Origin: an uncultured Eubacteriales bacterium
GTDB lineage: Bacteria; Bacillota; Clostridia; Oscillospirales; Oscillospiraceae
Length of the DNA stretch: 56,152 nucleotides
Assembly (NCBI GenBank): GCA_900540545.1
Contig: UQGJ01000010.1
Location: 1-56,152, forward strand
Reading direction: 5' to 3'
Position 1 is the first letter of the stretch. Each line of letters opens with the position of its first letter. The notes under the pieces were generated by a model that was given only the letters and a program-made list of their open reading frames with translations, was not told the origin of the DNA and did no database searches. Both the position numbers and the translations under genes were made by a program. Shown here one piece after another: positions 49,528 to 56,152 of the stretch.

Positions 49528-50634
49528 TCAATCGGCAAAGATCTGGACCCAGCGGCGGTTGTACATGCCAATGCCGATGCGGCCATATTTGTCGCGCATG
49601 ATATTGGCGCGGTGTCCGGGGGAGTTGAGCCAGCCGTTCATCACAGACTCGGGCGTGGGATAACCGGCGGCAATGTTCTCGCCGGCGGATATATATTCGA
49701 AACCGTTTTCGGACATGACGCGGAAGCATGGGTCCCCGTTCGGGCGGATATGGGAGTAGTAGTCGTTGAGCTCGTGTGCGCGGACCATGGCCAGGACGGT
49801 AAGCTCCTCGTCCAGGACCAGGGGGTCGTGGCCCTCCTCGGCCCGGGCTTCGTTGACCAGGGCGAAGACCTCTTCGATCTGGGCGCGGGTGTCGTCGTCG
49901 ATGACGATGTCGTCCGGAGAGATCGAGACGTAATCGGAGTAGGGATACTCCACCGGCTTGGCGGGCGGGGGAGGGGCGGTATCCAGGGTGAGTCCGAGGG
50001 CCGTGAGGGCATCCCCGTCCACGGCCCCCGCATTTGCCAGATAACCGGCCATGGTCAGGGTGCTGTCCTTGACGGTCAGGGAGAGGGCGGCGTAGGAGAC
50101 CTGGGCCAAGTCGCCCCGGGTCAGGCTGCCGCCGTGCTGCGCCAGGAAATCAGCGTCATAGAGGCCCAGGCTCTCACCCTTGGCCGCCGCGATATTCCAG
50201 GCAAAGTCCCCGCCGGCGTCGTCGTAGCCCAGCGCCCGGAGGACGAAGGTGACGTACTCGTTGAGGGTGACGGTCCGGGCCGAGCCGAAGGTCCCGTCGT
50301 CCAGGCCGTTGGTCAGGTGGTTCTGCCAGGCGTAGCCCACGTAGGGGCCGGCCCAGTCGTCCACGTCGGGGAAGCTGTGGGTCAGGCCGCTGGACAGGGC
50401 CGCGTCCTCCCAGCCCATGAGGCGCAGGAACATGACCAGGGCCTCGATGCGGGTGGCGGGCTGGTCCAGGGCCATGCTCTCCTGGTCGAACCGGTCCGGG
50501 TTGATGCCCTGGAACAGGCCCAGGGTGTGGAGCCGTTCGGCGCATTCCACGGCGGCGTCCCCGGCGGCCAGCGCCGGGAGCGCCAGTAGGGACAGGGCCA
50601 GAAGAACCGCCGCGGCCCGTTTTGCGATATTCAT
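49528..50634 (-). CDS. Secreted SLH-domain protein with C-terminal CAP/SCP domain
   Basis: The 368-residue protein has a signal peptide (MNIAKRAAAVLLALSLLALP), SLH-type repeats at about residues 30-210 (ATRIEALVMFLRLMGWEDA, FPDVDDWAGPYVGYAWQNHL, LTRGDLAQVSYAALSLTV), a proline-rich linker and a CAP domain (about residues 245-368). The CAP marks are ALVNEARAEEGHDPL, AHELNDYYSHIRPNGDPC, AGENIAAGY and WLNSPGHRANIM. CAP domains of this YkwD type are common in sporulating Firmicutes; their activity is unclear. ATG 50634 has GGAGG 8 bases upstream. The longer frame beyond it is not coding. Confidence 0.88.
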   Translation of the reverse strand: MNIAKRAAAVLLALSLLALPALAAGDAAVECAERLHTLGLFQGINPDRFDQESMALDQPATRIEALVMFLRLMGWEDAALSSGLTHSFPDVDDWAGPYVGYAWQNHLTNGLDDGTFGSARTVTLNEYVTFVLRALGYDDAGGDFAWNIAAAKGESLGLYDADFLAQHGGSLTRGDLAQVSYAALSLTVKDSTLTMAGYLANAGAVDGDALTALGLTLDTAPPPPAKPVEYPYSDYVSISPDDIVIDDDTRAQIEEVFALVNEARAEEGHDPLVLDEELTVLAMVRAHELNDYYSHIRPNGDPCFRVMSENGFEYISAGENIAAGYPTPESVMNGWLNSPGHRANIMRDKYGRIGIGMYNRRWVQIFAD

Positions 50635-50668
50635 TCTAAGGACCTCCAATATCTCAATTGATAGGGCA

Positions 50669-50697
50669 ATCATACGAAAAAGCCGGAGGAAAGTCAA
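50669..50697 (-). promoter_or_regulatory. Sigma-A promoter of the SLH-CAP gene
   Basis: On the minus strand TTGACT (50697-50692) and TATGAT (50674-50669) have a 17-bp spacer, about 28 bases before the ribosome site region. Confidence 0.8.
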
Positions 50698-50757
50698 GGG
50701 CGCCCGGCGGGAAGGGGCGGTCCTCCGGCCCCGATATGCCATGATCCGGGAAAACGT

Positions 50758-50786
50758 TTGCAATCTCACCCCGTCCTTGGTATAAT
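50758..50786 (+). promoter_or_regulatory. Sigma-A promoter of smc
   Basis: TTGCAA (50758-50763) and TATAAT (50781-50786) have a 17-bp spacer, about 39 bases before the smc start. The promoter is divergent from that of the SLH-CAP gene. Confidence 0.85.
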
Positions 50787-50824
50787 ATCTTATTAACGTA
50801 AAGCTCTGATAAGGAGTGCCTGCT

Positions 50825-53800
50825 TTGTACTTAAAAGCGCTCGAAATCCAGGGGTTCAAGAGTTTCCCCGAAAAAACGGTGCTGACCTTCGACCACGACA
50901 TCACCGCCATCGTGGGTCCCAACGGCAGCGGAAAATCGAATACCTCCGACGCCATCCGCTGGGTCATGGGCGAGCAGTCCACCAAGGCCCTGCGGGGCGG
51001 CAAGATGGAGGACGTCATCTTCGGCGGCACGGCCAAGCGCAAGCAGATGGGCTTCGCCGAGGTCTCCCTGGTGCTGGACAACACCGGCCACCTCTTCCCC
51101 AACATGGAGGAGAGCGAGGTCATGGTCACCCGTCGCTACTACCGCTCCGGAGAGAGCGAATACTTCATCAACCGCCACGCCGTCCGGCTTAAGGACATCA
51201 ACGAGCTGTTCATGGACACCGGCCTGGGCCGGGAGGGCTATTCCATCATCGGCCAGGGCAAGATCGACGAAATCTTGTCCGTCAAGTCCGCCGACCGCCG
51301 GGAGGTCTTTGAGGAGGCTGCCGGCATCTCCCGCTTCCGCCATCGGAAAGAGGAGGCGGAGCGGAAGCTGGAGCGCACCGACGAGAACCTGGTGCGCATC
51401 AATGACAAGATAGACGAGCTGGAGCTGCAGGTGGAACCCCTGCGGGTCCAGTCGGAAAAAGCGAAAAAGTACCTCATCCTCCGGGACGAGCTGCGGGGGC
51501 TGGAGATCAGCCTCTGGCTGGAGCAGCTGGAAAAGATCCGGGCCAACGGCATCAAGGTCCTGGGCGACTTTGAGAACGCCGTCCGGCAGAAGGAGGAGGC
51601 ACAGGCCCAGGTGGAGGCGCTCTACGCCGCCGCCGAGGGTTTTGCGGCCAAAATGCGGGAAAAGGACATGGAGGCCGAGGGCATCCGCTTTGAGATGATG
51701 AGCCGGGAGGCCGACGCCAACGAGTGCGAGCGGGCCATCGCCGTGCTGAAGTCCCAAATCCAGTCCAACCTGGAAAACGCCGACCGGGTCCGCCGGGAGC
51801 TGGAGGCCCAGGAGGGCCGGGCCGGGTCCATCACCGCCCAAATCGAGGAGCGCAAGGCCCGGCTGGACGACATCGTGGCCCGGATGACCGAGCTGCGGGA
51901 CAAGCTGGCCCAGACCAGCGCCGCCGCCGAGCAGGAGCGCCGCAGCGCCGGCACCCTGGAGAGCGAACTGGAGTCCCTCCGCCAGAAGGAGGCCATGGAG
52001 ACCGCCTCCGCCGCCGAGGCCAAGGCCCTGCTCTCCGCCCTGGCCGCCGCCGCCCAGGAGCTGCTGGACCGGGACGAGGCCGTCCGCCAGGAGCTGGCCG
52101 AGGGGGAGCGGAAGCTGGCCGACACCAAGGCCGAGGGCGACGGGGTGCGCAGGGAACTGGACCAGGCCAAGGAGGACCGGGACTCTCTGATGAACATCAT
52201 CAACGGGTACGCCCTGCGCCTGGAATCCCGCCAGAAGAAGGCCAAGACCGCCGAGGAGAAGCACGTCAAGCTCCAGATGGAGGAGAACGCCCTCAATTCC
52301 CGCATCCACATGCTCACCGAGATGGAAAAGCTCTACGAGGGCTACTCCAAGGCGGTGAAGCTGGTGATGGGGGAGGCCGAGCGGGGGCAGCTCCGCCACA
52401 TCCACGGCCCCGTGGCGGGCCTCATCCACGTGCCCGACCAGTACGCCGTGGCCATCGAGATTGCCTTGGGCGGCGCCATGCAGCACGTGGTGGTGGACTC
52501 CGAGGAGGACGGCAAGAACGCCATCAACTACCTCAAGCGCCGGGACGCGGGCCGGGCCACCTTCCTGCCCCTCAGCTCCATCCGCCCCAGCGAGTTCAAG
52601 GACCCCGGCGTGGTGGACGAGCCCGGCTTTGTGGGCCTGGGCGACGAGCTGGTGCAGTTCGATAAGAGATATGAGAAGATATTCTCCAACCTGCTGGGCC
52701 GGACGGTGATTGCCGAGGACATGGACGCCGCCATCGCCATGGCCCGGAAGTACCGCTCCCGGTTCAAGATCGTCACCCTGGACGGCCAGGTGCTAAACCC
52801 CGGCGGCTCCATGACCGGCGGCTCCGTGTCCCGCAGCGCGGGCATTTTGAGCCGGGCCAACGAGCTGGAGCGGCTCCACACCCAGATCGAGGGGGTGCGG
52901 GAGAGCCTCACCGCCGCCCTCCATGAGCTGGAGGAGGCCAAGCGGGAGGCCACCGCCGCCCAGTACGAGATGGAGACGGCCCAGTCCCAGCGCCGGGAGC
53001 TGGAGGACACCATCCTCAAGCTGGAGGAGCGCTGCGCCCACTACGGGCAGATGCTGACCCAGATGGGGGAGCAGCAGGACGAGCTGCGGGGCGAGCTGGA
53101 GGAAATCGAGTCCCGCACCCGCCAGACCGAGGCGGACACCGCCAATGCCCGGAAGCGCATCGAGGCGTTGGAGGGCAGCGCCGCCGCCCTGCGGGCCGAG
53201 GCCGAGGGCAAGGCCGCGGGCCAGGACGAGATCAAAGCCCGCATGGAGGCGGTCAACGCCCAGATCGCCCAGCTCAACCTGGAGACGGCCTCCCTGGAGG
53301 CCGAGCGCGCGGCCTCGGAAAAGGCCCTGGGCGAGCTGGAGGAGCTGCGCCGGGACATCACCGGCGACCGCACCGAGCGGGAGAACATGCTGGCCGAGTT
53401 CCAGAGCCGGAACGACCAGCTCACCGCTGAGATCGGGGCCAAGGAGACCACACTCCAGGACATCCGCTCCGAAAACCAGGGCAAGAAGGACGCCATCAAG
53501 CGGCTGAACGAGGAGAAAATCGCCCTGGAGGCCGACCGGAACAAGGCCGACAAGGACAGCCGGGACAAGAATGCCGAGCTGCTGGCCATGGAGCGGGAGG
53601 TCTCGGTCCTGGAGCAGAAAAAAGTCACCGCCGCCCTGGAAGAAAAACAGATTCTGGATAAGCTATGGGAGACCTACGAGCTGTCCCATGAGGCGGCCAA
53701 AGCCCAGCGCATCGAGCTGGAGTCCACCGTCAAGGCGCAAAAGCGCATCGGGGAGCTGAAGCGGTCCATCTCCAACCTGGGCAACATCAACCTGGACGCC

Positions 53801-54397
53801 ATCGAGGAGTTCCAGCGGGTCAATGAGCGGTACACCTACCTCACCGACCAGCGGGACGACGTGACCAAGTCCAAGCGGGAGCTGGAGGGGGTCATCGCCG
53901 AAATCACCAATGAGATGAAAACTATCTTCGCCCAGCAGTTTGCCATCATCAACCAGGCCTTCGGCGAGACCTTCGTGGAGCTGTTCGGCGGCGGTAAGGC
54001 CACCCTGGAGCTGGACGACCCCGACGACATCCTCAACTGCGGCATCGAGATCAAGGTCCAGCCGCCGGGCAAGGCGCTGAAGATCATCACTCTGCTCTCC
54101 GGCGGCGAGAAGGCCTTCGTGGCTATCGCGCTGTACTTCGCCATTTTGAAGGTCCGGCCCACGCCCTTCTGCGTCATGGACGAGATTGAGGCCGCCCTGG
54201 ACGACGCCAACGTGAGCCGGTTCGCCCACTATCTGCGCATGATGGCTGATAAGACCCAGTTCATCGTCATCACCCACAGAAGGGGCACCATGGAGGAGGC
54301 CGACGTGCTGTACGGCGTCACCATGCAGGAGCAGGGGGTTTCCAGGCTGCTGTCGCTGAATCTGAATGATGTGGAGAAGGAACTCAATATCAAATAG
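50825..54397 (+). CDS. smc: Chromosome segregation ATPase SMC
   Basis: SMC dimers with ScpAB organise and segregate the chromosome. The 1190-residue protein has Walker A GPNGSGKSNTSDAIRWVMGE, coiled coils at about 170-500 and 670-1010, a hinge with GEAERGQLRHIHGPVAGLI and GGSMTGGSVSR, and the C-terminal head with signature LLSGGEKAFVAIALYFAIL and Walker B FCVMDEIEAALDDANV. Length is normal. The start is TTG 50825 (MYLKALEIQGFKSF), with AAGGAG 8 bases upstream; GTG 50816 overlaps that site. The G of its TAG stop lies 3 bases before repeat copy C, within sequence shared with copy A, so the insertion may have reset the last residues. smc-ftsY adjacency is conserved. Confidence 0.96.
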   Translation: MYLKALEIQGFKSFPEKTVLTFDHDITAIVGPNGSGKSNTSDAIRWVMGEQSTKALRGGKMEDVIFGGTAKRKQMGFAEVSLVLDNTGHLFPNMEESEVMVTRRYYRSGESEYFINRHAVRLKDINELFMDTGLGREGYSIIGQGKIDEILSVKSADRREVFEEAAGISRFRHRKEEAERKLERTDENLVRINDKIDELELQVEPLRVQSEKAKKYLILRDELRGLEISLWLEQLEKIRANGIKVLGDFENAVRQKEEAQAQVEALYAAAEGFAAKMREKDMEAEGIRFEMMSREADANECERAIAVLKSQIQSNLENADRVRRELEAQEGRAGSITAQIEERKARLDDIVARMTELRDKLAQTSAAAEQERRSAGTLESELESLRQKEAMETASAAEAKALLSALAAAAQELLDRDEAVRQELAEGERKLADTKAEGDGVRRELDQAKEDRDSLMNIINGYALRLESRQKKAKTAEEKHVKLQMEENALNSRIHMLTEMEKLYEGYSKAVKLVMGEAERGQLRHIHGPVAGLIHVPDQYAVAIEIALGGAMQHVVVDSEEDGKNAINYLKRRDAGRATFLPLSSIRPSEFKDPGVVDEPGFVGLGDELVQFDKRYEKIFSNLLGRTVIAEDMDAAIAMARKYRSRFKIVTLDGQVLNPGGSMTGGSVSRSAGILSRANELERLHTQIEGVRESLTAALHELEEAKREATAAQYEMETAQSQRRELEDTILKLEERCAHYGQMLTQMGEQQDELRGELEEIESRTRQTEADTANARKRIEALEGSAAALRAEAEGKAAGQDEIKARMEAVNAQIAQLNLETASLEAERAASEKALGELEELRRDITGDRTERENMLAEFQSRNDQLTAEIGAKETTLQDIRSENQGKKDAIKRLNEEKIALEADRNKADKDSRDKNAELLAMEREVSVLEQKKVTAALEEKQILDKLWETYELSHEAAKAQRIELESTVKAQKRIGELKRSISNLGNINLDAIEEFQRVNERYTYLTDQRDDVTKSKRELEGVIAEITNEMKTIFAQQFAIINQAFGETFVELFGGGKATLELDDPDDILNCGIEIKVQPPGKALKIITLLSGGEKAFVAIALYFAILKVRPTPFCVMDEIEAALDDANVSRFAHYLRMMADKTQFIVITHRRGTMEEADVLYGVTMQEQGVSRLLSLNLNDVEKELNIK

Positions 54398-54399
54398 GC

Positions 54400-54904
54400 G
54401 GCGCTCCCGCGCGGGGGTCCCCTTTCTCATTTGAGAAAGGGGACGGAAAGAAAACCAGGGCTTTGGCCCTGGACCCAGGGGCGGCGCCAACGGGGTTCGG
54501 TGGTTGAGACCGGCTAGAGGTGACAAGTCTGCCCTCCCGCATCCGCCCCGGCCGTTACGGCCTAACGTGCAGTTGTTCACCCCGATGCGCTGGCGGGGCG
54601 CGCCTAGCATGGCGATGCCCGACAAGGCGGGTGCGTGGACGGGCCGCCAATAGGCGCAAGGCCGATTCAAAGACGTAGAGACTTGTGGCGGCTTGGTTGC
54701 ACCAATCAAAACGCAACTACTGCCAAGTTTTGCTAGGTCATATGCCGAGTGGCGGCAGCCGGAGTTGTTCGGGCGCAGACCGATACGAGCTGCAACGGCT
54801 TTTAAGTCTTGCCACCCCCCGAAAACCGTACCGCCGCCCGGACGTTCCCCCGCCTTCTTTCCGTCCCCTTTCTTCGAGAAGAAAGGGGACCCCGCCCGGA
54901 GGGC
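54400..54904 (+). repeat. Non-coding inverted-repeat-ended element, copy C
   Basis: About 505 bp, in the same orientation as copy A. The left end GGCGCTCCCGCGCGGGGG is intact and its palindrome is 54417-54429/54432-54444; the right end has diverged (GGGGACCCCGCCCGGAGGGC), yet its palindrome 54863-54875/54878-54890 is still perfect. The core matches A with many substitutions and lacks about 85 bases, including the GGGCGGCT/AGCCGCCC hairpin. The short open frames inside are not shared in phase with copy A. It starts 3 bases after smc and fills the 556-base gap before ftsY. Confidence 0.75.
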
Positions 54905-54953
54905 ATCCCCGGCAGGGAGCCCCTGCCAATCCAACGATTCAGGAGAATAACTC

Positions 54954-55820
54954 ATGGGATTTTTTGATAAAATCAAAAAGATAGGCATTTTTTCCGGCTT
55001 TTCCTCTATTGGCGACGAGTTCTACGACGAGCTGGAGGAGGCCCTGATCCTCTCCGACATGGGGATGGATACCACCCTCAAGGCGGTGGAGGAGCTGAAG
55101 GGCCGGGTCAAGGCGGAAAAGCTCCGGGAGCCGGAGGAGGTCCGGGCCTGCCTGCGTCGGGTCCTCCAGGACATGCTGAACGTGGGGGAGGAGGGCCTGG
55201 CCCTGGAAACCACCCCCTCCGTGGTCCTCTTCATCGGGGTCAACGGGGTGGGAAAGACCACCACCATCGGCAAGCTGGCCGCCGGGCTGAAGGCCGAGGG
55301 GAAGAAGGTCCTGCTCTGCGCCGGGGACACCTTCCGGGCCGCCGCCGCCGAGCAGCTCACCATCTGGTCGGAGCGGGCCGGGGTGGACATCGTGAAGCAG
55401 CACGAGGGGGCCGACCCCGCCGCCGTGGTCTTTGACGCAGTGAACGCCGCCAAGGCCCGAAAGAGCGACGTGATTCTGGTGGACACCGCCGGGCGGCTCC
55501 ACAACAAGCAGAACCTGATGAACGAGCTGAACAAGATTTCCCGGGTCATCGACCGGGAGCTGCCGGGGTGCGCCAAGGAGACCCTGCTGGTGCTGGACGC
55601 CACCACCGGCCAGAACGGCCTCATCCAGGCCAAGCAGTTCCGGGAGTCCGCCGGGGTCACGGGTATCGTCCTCACCAAGTTGGACGGCACCGCCAAGGGC
55701 GGCGTCACCGTGGCCATCGCCGATGAGCTGCAAATTCCCGTGAAGTATATCGGTCTGGGGGAGGGCGTGGAGGACCTGCGCCCCTTCGACGCCCAGGCGT
55801 TCACCGAAGCACTGGTCTGA
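54954..55820 (+). CDS. ftsY: Signal recognition particle receptor FtsY
   Basis: FtsY docks SRP-bound ribosomes at the membrane. The 288-residue protein is the NG domain only, without the long acidic A domain of E. coli. G motifs are GVNGVGKTTTIGKLA, DTFRAAAAEQL, DTAGRLHNK and TKLDGTAKGG. The N-terminal FDKIKKIGIFSGF helix is amphipathic, fitting membrane contact. CAGGAGAAT precedes the ATG. It normally shares a transcript with smc; here repeat copy C lies between them. The next gene starts 32 bases later. Confidence 0.95.
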   Translation: MGFFDKIKKIGIFSGFSSIGDEFYDELEEALILSDMGMDTTLKAVEELKGRVKAEKLREPEEVRACLRRVLQDMLNVGEEGLALETTPSVVLFIGVNGVGKTTTIGKLAAGLKAEGKKVLLCAGDTFRAAAAEQLTIWSERAGVDIVKQHEGADPAAVVFDAVNAAKARKSDVILVDTAGRLHNKQNLMNELNKISRVIDRELPGCAKETLLVLDATTGQNGLIQAKQFRESAGVTGIVLTKLDGTAKGGVTVAIADELQIPVKYIGLGEGVEDLRPFDAQAFTEALV

Positions 55821-55852
55821 CAAGCTGACTTTGACGGAAAGGGGGCGGAGAG

Positions 55853-56152
55853 ATGGAGGAATACGGTGCCCTGTTCGCCCGGTTGGAGGCGCTTAAGGGC
55901 GAGATGGAGCGGGCCGCCCGGCAGGGGGGAAGCGAGAGTGCAGAGTTCCTGCGCCTGCGCAGACAGCTCCTGTCCCTGGAACTGGAGATCACCGACCTGC
56001 GCCTCCGGGACCTGACGGCCACGCCGGTCCAGCCCACGCCGCGTCCGGTGCCGGAACCGCGGCCCCTCCCAACCGAACCGGCCCAGCGGCCCCGGTATAC
56101 CTACAACTTCTCTCCGCCGCCCCAGTCCCCGCCGCCCCAGTCCCCGCCACCC
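55853..56152 (+). CDS. Proline-rich protein with N-terminal helix (3' partial)
   Basis: Only the first 100 residues are in the window. They begin MEEYGALFARLEALKGEMER, a charged, probably coiled-coil stretch to about residue 52, followed by a Pro/Gln/Arg-rich linker with a direct repeat (SPPPQSPPPQSPPP) at the window edge. AAGGGGGCGGAG precedes the ATG. The layout of coiled coil plus proline-rich linker resembles the beginning of DUF2339-type membrane proteins, but this is a guess because the diagnostic part is missing. It lies 32 bases after ftsY and may be co-transcribed. Confidence 0.6.
   Translation, partial: MEEYGALFARLEALKGEMERAARQGGSESAEFLRLRRQLLSLELEITDLRLRDLTATPVQPTPRPVPEPRPLPTEPAQRPRYTYNFSPPPQSPPPQSPPP

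Overview
The window is GC-rich, gene-dense DNA of a Gram-positive gut-type Clostridia, most like Oscillospiraceae (the Flavonifractor/Pseudoflavonifractor/Lawsonibacter neighbourhood). The lineage call rests on Firmicutes gene orders (rpsL-rpsG-fusA-tuf, dprA-topA-trmFO, plsX-acpP-rnc-smc-ftsY, ftsE-ftsX-M23-ctpA), a uS12 with the long N-terminal insert seen in Clostridia, two SLH-anchored surface proteins, strong Shine-Dalgarno sites with frequent GTG/TTG starts, and sigma-A promoters with 17-bp spacers. It is an inference from gene content. I see no rRNA, tRNA, CRISPR array, transposase or phage gene.

Layout. 1-3212: cyclase-like/TPR protein (cut by the window edge), a membrane MORN-repeat protein and a secreted stalk-domain protein. 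3233-4621 (-): a GT-C membrane glycosyltransferase behind a possible attenuator. 4940-17784: transcription/translation block, rpoB-rpoC, then an L7Ae-like protein, rpsL, rpsG, fusA and tuf. 17785-18529: non-coding repeat copy A. 18530-23269: membrane proteins, an MscS channel, a DUF4830 protein, an RsuA-type pseudouridine synthase and a PucR/CdaR-type regulator. 23431-27931: ftsE-ftsX-M23 peptidase-ctpA, a cell-wall hydrolase control cluster with repeat copy B inside. 27984-31244 (-): small membrane protein, YibE/F protein and lipoprotein alkaline phosphatase. 31418-34238: unknown gene, greA and lysS. 34349-36397: ktrB-ktrA potassium uptake. 36464-42352: SpoU methyltransferase, dprA, topA, trmFO. 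42478-45483: a 1001-residue WG-repeat/SLH surface protein. 45615-55820: plsX, acpP, rnc, an inserted transporter plus SLH-CAP protein, smc, repeat copy C and ftsY. 55853-end: start of a proline-rich protein.

The coding content is mostly housekeeping; the unexplained signal is between genes. (1) Three related non-coding elements of about 360-580 bp (17878-18459, 25014-25374, 54400-54904) carry terminal inverted repeats, and each terminus holds a 12-13 bp palindrome that has changed on both arms together between copies. (2) A hairpin-rich 209-bp insertion at the end of rnc is flanked by a 45-bp duplication of the rnc 3' coding end. (3) BIME-like paired palindromes lie between genes at four loci. 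(4) An AT-rich inverted repeat supplies the last residues of DprA. Separately, uS12 has Arg at the residue where Lys-to-Arg gives streptomycin resistance, through a unique AGG codon.
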